Part shown: positions 1 through 6,470 of the stretch, piece by piece
Position numbering within the stretch: position 1 is the first letter of the stretch
How the letters are laid out: each line of letters begins with the position of its first letter
Source: Minisyncoccus sp041663305
GTDB taxonomy: Bacteria > Patescibacteriota > Minisyncoccia > Minisyncoccales > Minisyncoccaceae
Direction: 5' to 3'
Length of the DNA stretch: 64,000 nucleotides
Assembly (NCBI GenBank): GCA_041663305.1
Contig: JBAYMT010000003.1
Coordinates: 1 to 64,000 of the forward strand
The notes under the pieces: generated by a model
What the model saw: only the letters and a program-made list of their open reading frames with translations
The model's database searches: none
What the model was told of the DNA's origin: nothing
Position numbers and translations under genes: made by a program

Positions 1-1
1 T

Positions 2-84
2 GGGCGAATACCAAAGCAGCCAACTGGGCCTGACTGTAAATCAGGTGGCTACGGCCTACGGGGGTGCAAGTCCCTCTTCGCCCA
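2..84 (+). tRNA. tRNA-Tyr (anticodon GTA)
   Basis: The acceptor stem GGGCGAA pairs with TTCGCCC and is followed by discriminator A. The anticodon stem CCTGA/TCAGG encloses loop CTGTAAA, giving anticodon GTA. There is a long variable arm (class II), as expected for bacterial tRNA-Tyr, and a T-arm with loop TGCAAGT. No CCA is encoded. Confidence 0.93.
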
Positions 85-92
85 CAGGCTCT

Positions 93-164
93 GCCGATGT
101 AGTTCAGTGGTAGAACATTCCCTTGGTAAGGGAAAGGTCGAGGGTTCGATTCTCTCTATCGGCT
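93..164 (+). tRNA. tRNA-Thr (anticodon GGT)
   Basis: The acceptor stem GCCGATG pairs with TATCGGC (one G-U). The anticodon loop TTGGTAA gives GGT, and the T-arm contains GGTTCGATTC. The gene lies 8 nt after tRNA-Tyr, so the two are probably cotranscribed with rpmG downstream. CCA is not encoded. Confidence 0.93.
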
Positions 165-205
165 CCGCGAACACACAAAAGATTTAAAAAAGTAAAGAAA
201 AGAAT

Positions 206-373
206 ATGGCAACAAAAACTAAAAAGAAGAAATTCATAAAGTTGGTATGTCAAGAATGTAAAAAATCGGTTTATTTTACAAAAAAGACCAAAGCTGTAGA
301 AGACAAGCTTCAATTGAGCAAATTCTGCAAATTCGACAAAAAACATACCACCCACAAAGAAACAAAGAGATAA
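206..373 (+). CDS. rpmG: 50S ribosomal protein L33
   Basis: This 55-residue basic protein has the L33 pattern: lysine-rich N-terminus, CQEC zinc-knuckle half at about residues 15-18, a YFTKKT strand, and the closing FCKFDKKH segment. The second half of the usual four-cysteine zinc site has only one Cys (C-K-F-D), so it is probably a degenerate zinc form. L33 is a component of the large subunit near the E site. It sits 41 nt behind tRNA-Thr, a common arrangement of tRNA genes with rpmG in bacteria, and ends at a strong terminator. It is too short for many ORF callers. Confidence 0.9.
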   Translation: MATKTKKKKFIKLVCQECKKSVYFTKKTKAVEDKLQLSKFCKFDKKHTTHKETKR

Positions 374-378
374 TATTT

Positions 379-402
379 GCGCCGCGCTTTTGCGGCGCTT
401 TT
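379..402 (+). terminator. Rho-independent terminator after rpmG
   Basis: Stem GCGCCGC / GCGGCGC with loop GCTTTT is followed by TTTTA, directly after the rpmG stop codon. Confidence 0.85.
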
Positions 403-469
403 ATGCGACCTATCCGTCTTCGCTCTCCGAGCTACGACGGACACAGTAAAATGCTTCAAGTTTGCCGAA

Positions 470-620
470 GGCAAACCATTTATCTCGCCTCAGGCGGACG
501 AAGGTGATTAATTTCTTTGTTTGTCATTCCCGATTTAGTCGGGAATCTCCTAAAATGTCTTCAAGCTTTCTTGAGAAAGCTACAAAGTACCAATTACTAG
601 TTACGGATTACTAATTACCA
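470..620. repeat. Dispersed repeat cluster (families B and C)
   Basis: The palindromic unit TCATTCCCGATTTAGTCGGG lies near 523-545 and recurs near 28,001. A related, interrupted form is near 54,260-54,370. It is followed by a reiterated ATTACTAGTTAC-type stretch near 592-620, which also recurs near 28,085-28,190, 38,600, 54,535 and 56,630. No gene is visible here. Confidence 0.6.
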
Positions 621-629
621 AATTATAAT

Positions 630-701
630 AGGGGCGTAAGCTCAACGGTAAACTGCCTCTCTCCAAAAGAGGACTTGTGGGTTCGAATCCTGCCGCCCCT
701 G
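630..701 (+). tRNA. tRNA-Trp (anticodon CCA)
   Basis: Acceptor AGGGGCG pairs with CGCCCCT, discriminator G. Anticodon stem CCTCT/AGAGG encloses loop CTCCAAA, giving CCA. The T-arm GTGGGTTCGAATCCTGC is normal. Anticodon CCA together with TGA used as stop fits the standard bacterial code. Confidence 0.92.
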
Positions 702-710
702 CAAACTTAG

Positions 711-735
711 AAAGCCTTATTCTGTAAGGCTTTTT
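711..735 (+). terminator. Terminator after tRNA-Trp
   Basis: AAAGCCTTA / TAAGGCTTT hairpin with a five-base loop and a T-run, starting 10 nt after the tRNA. Confidence 0.8.
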
Positions 736-776
736 ATGATAACCGTAAAAGAACTTTGGAACCTTTTCTATGGCTA

Positions 777-806
777 TTGACAATATATACTATTATATTG
801 TATAGT
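777..806 (+). promoter_or_regulatory. Sigma-70-type promoter for the 832 gene
   Basis: TTGACA (777-782), 18 bp spacer, TATAGT (801-806). The predicted start of transcription falls at about 812, just at the first in-frame ATG (811). This favours translation from the second ATG at 832, which has AAGGTG eight bases upstream. Confidence 0.6.
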
Positions 807-831
807 ATTTATGCAACATAAGGTGAAAAAA

Positions 832-1065
832 ATGGTTTGGCATCAGCTATTTGTAAAAGGAAATCTTGACCGATTCGCGATGAAGAAAATTGACGAAACC
901 ATCAACATGTTTGGTGGAATGGTACACGCTCCAGAAGGAATTCCAGTCCAAGAAGCAGATGGAACTTGGGAGGTAAGGATTTTAGAAGGAGGATCCCTCT
1001 CTATCGCAAAAAATATTCTGCTTAAGGGTGGACTCGAGATTGTGCGGGAAGTTGAAAACGTCTAG
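832..1065 (+). CDS. Small conserved-looking hypothetical protein
   Basis: The product is 77 residues if started at the ATG preceded by AAGGTG. The longer start at 811 lies on the predicted transcription start and is unlikely. The protein has an amphipathic helix (LDRFAMKKIDETINMFGG) followed by a mixed strand/loop half ending EIVREVENV. It has no signal peptide, membrane segment, cysteines or recognisable motif. It has its own promoter and is followed by a repeated terminator-like element, so it is a single-gene transcription unit. I do not recognise the family. It could be a small ligand-binding or toxin/antitoxin-size protein, but no partner is adjacent. Confidence 0.6.
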   Translation: MVWHQLFVKGNLDRFAMKKIDETINMFGGMVHAPEGIPVQEADGTWEVRILEGGSLSIAKNILLKGGLEIVREVENV

Positions 1066-1134
1066 GCCCTGGTTGAAAACAACCAGAACAATTTTAAATT
1101 GTGACGTAGGTCTATTTTTTTTACAAGAAATCTT

Positions 1135-1312
1135 TTACACTGTCTCATTCGTCTCATTTTGATCAGACCTAAATACCTCAAATCCATAAATGACAAGACG
1201 CCAAAGAACCCTTGCATTGCTTGAAAGGTAAGGGTTCTGGACCGACATTGCCTGCCATTCAATAAAAAAAGAGTACCCTTTTTAGGGTATTTTTTTTATT
1301 GAACAACAAGAG
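1135..1312 (+). repeat. Long 3'-flanking repeat R1, copy 1
   Basis: This roughly 170 bp element recurs at 9,111-9,274. Shared parts in order are ACTGTCTCAT, CAGACCTA-ATACCTCAAA, an AGAACCCTT...AAGGGTTCT hairpin, and a terminal long inverted repeat TTCAATAAAAAA...TTTTTTATTGAA enclosing GTACCC/GGGTA. The last part looks like a bidirectional terminator. The element lies just downstream of the 832 gene. Confidence 0.7.
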
Positions 1313-1322
1313 TTGGAAGGTA

Positions 1323-1406
1323 GGATTCGAAGACTTTTGTTTGGCTGAAACAAAAGTCAGGCCCCGGAGCCAATTTCAGCAGAAATTGATGCGATGGGGC
1401 GAATCC
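1323..1406. other. Three-stem structured element, copy 1
   Basis: The outer stem is GGATTCG (1323-1329) with CGAATCC (1400-1406). The second stem is 11 bp, 1332-1342 with 1348-1358, with loop GGCTG. The third part is CCCC (1362-1365) with GGGG (1396-1399), enclosing an internal loop and a hairpin AATTTC-AGCA-GAAATT. Copy 2 at 1450 has the same plan with different paired bases. The strand is undetermined. Confidence 0.6.
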
Positions 1407-1449
1407 TTAAAACGCGAAGTATTATCTCACATCACTAGAACCCCCAAAA

Positions 1450-1526
1450 GATTCGAAGGGTTTTAATTGTCTGAATTAAAACCCAGGTTTTCTATAATCA
1501 TAGCAATGATTTTACGAAAAGAATCC
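1450..1526. other. Three-stem structured element, copy 2
   Basis: The outer stem is GATTC (1450-1454) with GAATC (1521-1525). The 11 bp stem is 1458-1468 with 1474-1484, loop GTCTG. The inner stem TTTT (1488-1491) pairs with AAAA (1517-1520) around hairpin AATCAT-AGCA-ATGATT. Stem sequences differ from copy 1 but pairing, stem lengths, the AGCA loop and the G-N-CTG loop are kept. That pattern is compensatory change. Confidence 0.6.
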
Positions 1527-1582
1527 TGCCGCCGCCAACAAAGCCATTTCTATTAGGGTAGTTTTTTTGATATACTAAAAAT

Positions 1583-1672
1583 ATGAAAAAGGTGTTGATA
1601 ATACATGGATTTAATGGAAATCCAAACGAAGGATGGCGTCCTTGGCTCATGTCTGAATTACAATTTCCTTAA
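1583..1672 (+). pseudogene. N-terminal remnant of an RBBP9-like serine hydrolase
   Basis: The reading frame runs only 29 codons from ATG to TAA. It matches the start of the small alpha/beta-hydrolase family related to RBBP9/YdeN: a hydrophobic strand KKVLIIHGF followed by an EGWRPWL segment, the usual oxyanion-loop region and first helix. Full family members are about 180-200 residues. Everything after the first helix, including the serine nucleophile, is missing. I read it as a truncated relic left by recombination. It could be translated as a microprotein, but nothing suggests this. Confidence 0.55.
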
Positions 1673-1704
1673 TACTTAGATGAACTATTAAATTTTTTAA
1701 TATT

Positions 1705-2112
1705 ATGAATATCAAAAAGAATACAATTAAAAAAGCAGGAGGAATTATAGTAAATAACAATAAATCTAAAATTGCCATAATCTACAGAGCCAATAGCAAC
1801 GATTGGTCGTTTCCTAAAGGACATATTGAAAATGGAGAAAATCCCCTTAACGCCTGCATAAGGGAAATTAAAGAAGAAACCGGACTAAGTGTAGAATTAT
1901 TAAAAAAATTACCTGATATGAATTATGAAAATGGATCAGGAGATAGGGTTAATCTAACAATGTATCTAGTTCAATCAAAAGAAATTAGCTTTATTCCAGA
2001 ACATCCAAAAGATATTATTAAGTGGGTAGATATCGACGAAGTCGAAAACATTCTTAGCTATAAAAACTTAAAGGAATATTACCACGAAATTTCGCCTATT
2101 ATCAACAACTAG
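1705..2112 (+). CDS. NUDIX hydrolase
   Basis: This 135-residue protein has a complete Nudix box beginning at G39 (GHIENGENPLNA), with the REIKEETG core at residues 53-60. The family hydrolyses a nucleoside diphosphate linked to another moiety, using Mg2+ bound by the two core glutamates. A WSFPKGH strand just before the box is typical of members acting on diadenosine or dinucleotide polyphosphates, but substrate cannot be fixed from this. No signal peptide, so cytoplasmic. No Shine-Dalgarno is evident at the ATG, which is common among the AT-rich genes here. It precedes the deoxynucleotide cluster at 2.5-6 kb but is not obviously cotranscribed with it. Confidence 0.85.
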   Translation: MNIKKNTIKKAGGIIVNNNKSKIAIIYRANSNDWSFPKGHIENGENPLNACIREIKEETGLSVELLKKLPDMNYENGSGDRVNLTMYLVQSKEISFIPEHPKDIIKWVDIDEVENILSYKNLKEYYHEISPIINN

Positions 2113-2192
2113 ATACCCTAATCTAATTTAAGAAAATAGGGGAGATGTGAATAATCGTATCTTGACAAAAATAATTAGGATGGAAAAAAATA

Positions 2193-2327
2193 GTGGTATT
2201 GGCTTCTTGGCTTGCGCAACATTACGATGTTGTTGCAATGAGAAATATACACGAGGATGTAAACTTCGTGGTGTTGATCAGCCGAGATCAAAACTTTAAA
2301 GTTGGCGATTTAGTTCGACGACTTTAA
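2193..2327 (+). CDS. Possible 44-residue microprotein
   Basis: An open frame from GTG 2193 to TAA 2327 encodes a hydrophobic-to-charged peptide (VVLASWLAQHYDVV ... KVGDLVRRL). AGGA lies 12 nt upstream, a strong hairpin terminator lies 14 nt downstream, and TTGACA is present at about 2162. I do not recognise a family. The terminator shows that a short transcript ends here. Whether the frame is translated is uncertain, and the transcript might instead be a small RNA. Confidence 0.35.
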   Translation: MVLASWLAQHYDVVAMRNIHEDVNFVVLISRDQNFKVGDLVRRL

Positions 2328-2340
2328 GGACGAGGGATAA

Positions 2341-2381
2341 GGAGATTTAAAATGTAAGGCATTAAAATCTCCTCTTTTTTT
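2341..2381 (+). terminator. Rho-independent terminator
   Basis: GGAGATTT / AAATCTCC stem with a long loop, followed by a seven-T run within CTCTTTTTTTA. Confidence 0.75.
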
Positions 2382-2513
2382 ATTTACAGAAATAAAAAGA
2401 TCTTTTATACTGTCTCATTTGTCTCATTTTACCCCAACCTAAACCCGACATTGACCATCGCAAACATTGCAATATATATCTTATTTCGAGGTACTTTTGT
2501 CGTATAAACTTAA

Positions 2514-3143
2514 TTAAATATCTTTGTTCGGCGAAGAAAGGTATTTTTTATAATTTAGATCAGTTTCTTTCATGTGCTTATTTATTATATCTCGGATAAA
2601 TTCGGATTTATTCTTTTTGTAATAAAAACTTGACCAATCTAAATAATTATCTATTTCTTTATTAAGAACGATATTAAATTTTGTTGTTATATTAGAATTA
2701 TTATTAAAAAAATTTATTAAAATATTTTTAATATCTTCGACGCTCGAATACTTTGCAATAGTTAACAACGGAGAATTGATGCCATATACAAAATTGTTCT
2801 GCAATTTGTTTTTGTTTTCACCGCCATCCCTATAAATCATATATAATACTGGTTTATTTTTACTCAAAGCTAAGGTAAGTTGATGCCCTATGCTAAAACT
2901 TGAAACCGTCCCCTCGATTACAATAAAATCAGACACTAAGATAGATTGCACTGCTTTATTATAAATATCAACACGATCAATCTTAAACTTCCCCTTCTTA
3001 TAATCATTTAAGGTGGCAACAGCATTTTCTATCCAATCCCTTGCTATTATATGGCCTAAGTCTCTAATGATATTACAAATATCTAAGTAATTTTTACCAT
3101 AAATATCAAGCTCAGATGTTGAACAAGCAAAATGTACCTTCAT
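2514..3143 (-). CDS. Nucleoside 2-deoxyribosyltransferase-fold protein
   Basis: The protein is 209 residues from the ATG at 3143. The N-terminal FACSTSE strand/loop and the segment at residues 71-101 (SDFIVIEGTVSS, then GHQLTLAL, then KPVLYM) follow the nucleoside 2'-deoxyribosyltransferase / RCL (dNMP N-glycosidase) pattern. E78 sits where that family has its catalytic glutamate. The C-terminal 80 residues are extra, Lys/Asn-rich and unassigned. Family enzymes cleave or exchange the base of deoxynucleosides. It is divergently transcribed from a thymidylate-synthase-like operon. A TTGTCA/TATTGT promoter places transcription start on the ATG itself, implying a leaderless mRNA. A TIR-like effector fold is an alternative. 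Confidence 0.65.
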   Translation of the reverse strand: MKVHFACSTSELDIYGKNYLDICNIIRDLGHIIARDWIENAVATLNDYKKGKFKIDRVDIYNKAVQSILVSDFIVIEGTVSSFSIGHQLTLALSKNKPVLYMIYRDGGENKNKLQNNFVYGINSPLLTIAKYSSVEDIKNILINFFNNNSNITTKFNIVLNKEIDNYLDWSSFYYKKNKSEFIRDIINKHMKETDLNYKKYLSSPNKDI

Positions 3144-3149
3144 AAGTAC

Positions 3150-3177
3150 ACAATAGCATAGGACGAATATTTGACAA
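3150..3177 (-). promoter_or_regulatory. Minus-strand promoter of the deoxyribosyltransferase-like gene
   Basis: On the minus strand TTGTCA (3177-3172), 16 bp spacer, TATTGT (3155-3150). The start site is expected at about 3143, the A of the ATG. Confidence 0.45.
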
Positions 3178-3194
3178 GTGTGCATAACAACGAT

Positions 3195-3222
3195 TTGCAC
3201 GATAATACAATATATGTATAAT
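3195..3222 (+). promoter_or_regulatory. Promoter of the thymidylate-synthase-like operon
   Basis: TTGCAC (3195-3200), 16 bp spacer, perfect TATAAT (3217-3222). Transcription would start at about 3229. The ATG at 3237 would then have almost no leader, so 3279 is preferred. Confidence 0.5.
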
Positions 3223-3278
3223 ATGTACAAGTATGTATGACATACATACATAAAAAATATAAACATAATTTCAATAAA

Positions 3279-4034
3279 ATGTTTGTAAAAATTGATAATT
3301 TTGGATACTTAGTACACGGTGAGCTAATTGGAAGTACGTGGCTTAGCTTAATTGAATCCATTTTAGAGGGGGGGCAATTAACCGTTGATGAGGGGAGAAG
3401 AAGATACTCATTGCAAAATGTAAGAATAAAATGTGGAACAGCTTCCCCGAATGATCCTTTGATAGAAAAATATGCAAATAAAGAAAATATTGAAGAAATA
3501 GTAAAACTAACTTTCAAAGATGAGAACATGTATGACATTGACGTCACGCCCTCCTTTTCACCCGGAAGCAAGAGTTATTGTGCGAGAATCAAGGATTGGC
3601 AAATGATAGATTTTGTTGTTAAAAGATTAACCAAAATTCCCGAGTCAAAAAAAGCTATAATGTCCTTTATAAGAAATGAGGATTACCAGAAAGTATTAGA
3701 AAATCCAAAGGACGACTATCTTCCGTGTATTACGACAATTCAATATAGACTGTTGAAAATTGACAATAAAAAGGGTTACCATATGAATATCATATTTAAC
3801 GCCAGATCTATAGATGCTTACCAAAAATCTGTTGGGAATTTAATTGCAATTGCGATGTTGGGGAAAAAAATTTCTAGAAAATTAGAGTCAAATTTAGGAG
3901 TTCCTGTTTGGCTGGGAAGTATAGACGGAATGATAACCGATGCACACATATATGAAAATACAGTAAACGAAGCAAAAGAATTAATTTCTTCTTATAAATT
4001 AATTGAAAATGGTGAATTATATGAAAAAAAATAA
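3279..4034 (+). CDS. Short, archaeal-type thymidylate synthase-like protein
   Basis: The protein is 251 residues from the preferred ATG. The C-terminal half carries the ThyA signature order: YLPC with the candidate nucleophile C150, RSID at 176-179 (phosphate-binding), a conserved Asn at 187, and DAHIY at 221-225. Keeping Asn rather than Asp at 187 argues for a uracil (dUMP) rather than cytosine substrate. The protein stops about 25 residues after the DAHIY motif. It therefore lacks the C-terminal lid of canonical ThyA, as in the short archaeal enzymes. Its stop overlaps the dTMP kinase start by 14 nt, so it is translationally coupled. It may make dTMP, or a C5-modified pyrimidine if the donor differs. 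Confidence 0.72.
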   Translation: MFVKIDNFGYLVHGELIGSTWLSLIESILEGGQLTVDEGRRRYSLQNVRIKCGTASPNDPLIEKYANKENIEEIVKLTFKDENMYDIDVTPSFSPGSKSYCARIKDWQMIDFVVKRLTKIPESKKAIMSFIRNEDYQKVLENPKDDYLPCITTIQYRLLKIDNKKGYHMNIIFNARSIDAYQKSVGNLIAIAMLGKKISRKLESNLGVPVWLGSIDGMITDAHIYENTVNEAKELISSYKLIENGELYEKK

Positions 4035-4598
4035 GAAAATAATAGTTCTTGAAGGGATTGATGGTGTTGGAAAATCGACACAGGCAAGGCTTTTATATTT
4101 TGCTCTAAAAAAAAGGGCTTCTCTGTTGATTTGTACCATTTTCCTTCGAATGGAAACATTGGAGTATTTATAAGATCTTTACTTAAAAGCAACAAATTTG
4201 ATCTGCTAGACGATAAATCGAGGGCACTGCTGACAACGGCAGATTTTTACGACCAGTATTCAGAACACTCCAACGATGCCGAAATTGTCATTTTCGACAG
4301 ATATATCTATTCAAGTTTTGTGTCAAATCATAAACTGGACAAAGAATGGATCAATCTCCTTCATAAATATGCTCCAAAGCCTGATATTATTTTCTTTATG
4401 ACTTGCGATGTTAATACAATCGTAAAACGAATCAAAATCGACTTCGGCGCAAAAAATACAACACGACAAGAAGATTTCTATATCAGGTATAAAAACACCT
4501 TTAAAGACATTCAAAAAGTCGAAATTGACGCAAGTCAGGATTTGGGCACAATACATGAAAAAATATTAAAAGAAATAAACAGCAAATTAAACATATGA
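4021..4598 (+). pseudogene. tmk: dTMP kinase, interrupted by a one-base frameshift
   Basis: The first frame from ATG 4021 gives EGIDGVGKST (P-loop, residues 11-20) and a first helix, then ends early at 4170. The second frame carries the rest: YHFPSNGNIG, the FDRYIYSS nucleotide motif and a C-terminal helix. The two join smoothly if the A8 tract at 4107-4114 were A9, giving ALKKKGFSVDLYHF. Family length is about 200 residues and the joined product would be about 192, so only one base is missing. The kinase phosphorylates dTMP (or a modified dNMP) made by the preceding gene. The break may be assembly error, phase variation or transcriptional slippage on the A-run. It overlaps the next gene by ATGA. 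Confidence 0.75.
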
Positions 4599-5476
4599 TG
4601 AATATTAAAAGTTCAACTATAAAGTTTGCCGATAAGGTAAATGAGGACTTAGACATATTAAATGGCTTTAATCAAATTCTAATCGCCAAAAGAGGGCATA
4701 TCGTTAAAATGCCAGAAAAGGGTAGCTCTGTTGTTGCTTGCTTATCCGGAGGTATGGACTCGGTAGTGAATATTGCTATACTAATGAAAGAGTACGAGTT
4801 AAATGTTTATCCATTTTTCATCAATAGAGGTCAATCAAATTACAAATACGAAAAACAGTCGGTTGACTATTTTGATTCATATTTTAAAGATAATTTTCCC
4901 AAGCTGTATAACAAATGCATCGAAATAGATGTTATGACTCCAGGCCTTAAATATAAGGACTTACTGAGAAATGCAAAAAAAAAGGTAGATAATATTCCTT
5001 TGAGACATAACATTTCTTATCCGGCTCGAAATCCTATTATTTTTTTAACTGGAATGGAGTATGGCTATTCATTGATGGCAAAAGGAGTTAACATAAAGAA
5101 TATTTTCGCCTCCTATGTTGCATCAGACTCTTCTTATCATTGCTGTCAAACTAATACGAGACTAATGAACGTTTTAATTTGTCAAATACTTAATGATTGG
5201 GACTGGCAGTTTATTTCACTGCCAACCGAATTAGAATTCGGAAATTATTTTGATAAAGATGTCCTGATAAAATGGGGATATGAAAATGGCATCCCAATAC
5301 ACAAAGCTAGGACATGTGTAAAAAAATTTAACATTGAATGCGGCGATTGTCCTACCTGCTGGGACAGAAGGAGGGGATTCAAGGAAGCCGGCGTTCCAGA
5401 TTTAACAGAATATAAATTCGAAATGTCTACCAAATATCCAACTTATTATGATCACGAAGAAGAAGAAAATAAATAA
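4595..5476 (+). CDS. QueC-like PP-loop ATP pyrophosphatase
   Basis: The protein is 293 residues. The PP-loop motif SGGMDS is at residues 51-56, preceded by the VVACL strand. A zinc site C240, C249, C252, C255 (ECGDCPTCW) matches the C-terminal cluster of 7-cyano-7-deazaguanine synthase. PARNPIIFLTG is also QueC-like. QueC activates 7-carboxy-7-deazaguanine with ATP and ammonia to give preQ0. QueC-like proteins are also recruited in antiphage systems (QatC, Cap9). At 293 residues it is longer than typical QueC (about 220-230). It starts in the ATGA overlap with tmk. No queD, queE or queF is nearby, so its substrate here is open. Confidence 0.72.
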   Translation: MMNIKSSTIKFADKVNEDLDILNGFNQILIAKRGHIVKMPEKGSSVVACLSGGMDSVVNIAILMKEYELNVYPFFINRGQSNYKYEKQSVDYFDSYFKDNFPKLYNKCIEIDVMTPGLKYKDLLRNAKKKVDNIPLRHNISYPARNPIIFLTGMEYGYSLMAKGVNIKNIFASYVASDSSYHCCQTNTRLMNVLICQILNDWDWQFISLPTELEFGNYFDKDVLIKWGYENGIPIHKARTCVKKFNIECGDCPTCWDRRRGFKEAGVPDLTEYKFEMSTKYPTYYDHEEEENK

Positions 5477-5480
5477 ATAT

Positions 5481-6065
5481 ATGAAAATAGAAACCGAAAT
5501 TAAGTTAATGCTAATTAATATAGATATAAAAAAACTACTGGAACAAATAGAGGAAATTTTCGATTTGGAAAAAAATAATGAATTCCTTCAAATAACACAC
5601 CAGTTCTTTTTTGAAGACTACACAAAGCAAATTGCCTTTCCTCGGATCAGAAATGAAGAAGATGGAAGAAACACACTGACATTAAAAGTAAAAGAAGGCA
5701 ATATTTCAAAGAGTGAATACTTCAAAAGAATAGAATTAGATACTGATATCTCAGACGTAGATGCAGTTATTAAAATGATGCCATATTTTGGATATCCTAA
5801 AAAAATATCTTGGGAAAAAAAGAGAATAAATTTTTTGCCAAATAAAAACGCAAAAACTGATTTCGAAATATCCTTAGATGAAACCCCAATGGGGTATTTC
5901 TTAGAAATAGAGGCAGATGAAAATAGAATCGAAGAAATTATAAAACTTTTAAAATTAGAAGACGCTGAAAGAACCAAAAAAGCTTATCTGGGCATATGGG
6001 CTGACTTTAAAGAAAAGCACAACATAAAAGATGAGAATATGCTATTTGAAGCCGGAAAATTTTAA
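5481..6065 (+). CDS. CYTH-domain protein (CyaB / triphosphatase-like)
   Basis: The protein is 194 residues from ATG 5481, which lies 4 nt after the QueC-like gene. It begins with the CYTH hallmark E4-x-E6-x-K8 (ETEIK). Later alternating charged strands supply the tunnel residues (RIRNEEDG, LTLKVKEG, DFEISLDE, FLEIEADE). The family binds triphosphates and divalent metal inside a beta-barrel and includes class IV adenylate cyclases and thiamine- or inorganic triphosphatases. Its position behind thymidylate synthase, kinase and PP-loop genes suggests a triphosphate-handling step in the same pathway, but this is inference. The upstream start at 5448 would overlap the previous gene by 29 nt and lacks an RBS. 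Confidence 0.75.
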   Translation: MKIETEIKLMLINIDIKKLLEQIEEIFDLEKNNEFLQITHQFFFEDYTKQIAFPRIRNEEDGRNTLTLKVKEGNISKSEYFKRIELDTDISDVDAVIKMMPYFGYPKKISWEKKRINFLPNKNAKTDFEISLDETPMGYFLEIEADENRIEEIIKLLKLEDAERTKKAYLGIWADFKEKHNIKDENMLFEAGKF

Positions 6066-6470
6066 CATCTTTATTTCATATCTCCAAATTAAACATAAAA
6101 ACTTATTAGAGATTGAAAAAATCTATCAAAAAAGTATTAATCAAATAGAAACGGAATGGCTTGTATTCAAATCTCAAAAGTAGTATAAATAAACCAAAGA
6201 GTGAGGAAAAAATTTCAAAAAATTGTCAGATTTTGTGCAAAAACTGTAATCGCACCAAATCTGGAAAATAAAATTATTAAAGACTCAAGAAGTTCGTAGT
6301 TTGCGGATTTTTTTGTTAAAAAAATGCAGATCGTTAGGATAAAGGGCAATCATAATATCAATAATCAAAACAAAAACATATTATTAAACGCCGTAGCATA
6401 AATAATCAATAAACAAACCTCGTTTTTGGCAAAACGAAAAGATTAATATCCTTTAATAGAAATTTAACAA
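6066..6470 (+). other. 405-base gene-poor interval
   Basis: An open frame of 50 codons (about 6,032-6,184) overlaps the CYTH stop and ends just before a TAGTATAAAT promoter-like motif. It may be a gene remnant. The motif AAAAGTAGTATAAATAAACC at about 6,176 recurs upstream of other genes (10,730; 11,511) and probably contains a -10 box. The rest shows only AT-rich sequence with weak hairpins, for example GCGGATTTTTTT near 6,304. Confidence 0.4.

Noticed and set aside
1323..1406. tRNA gene or tRNA fragment
   Set aside because: The TTCGAATCC-like stretches resemble a T-arm, but no D-arm or anticodon arm of correct size can be placed; the three-stem fold repeated in copy 2 fits better.
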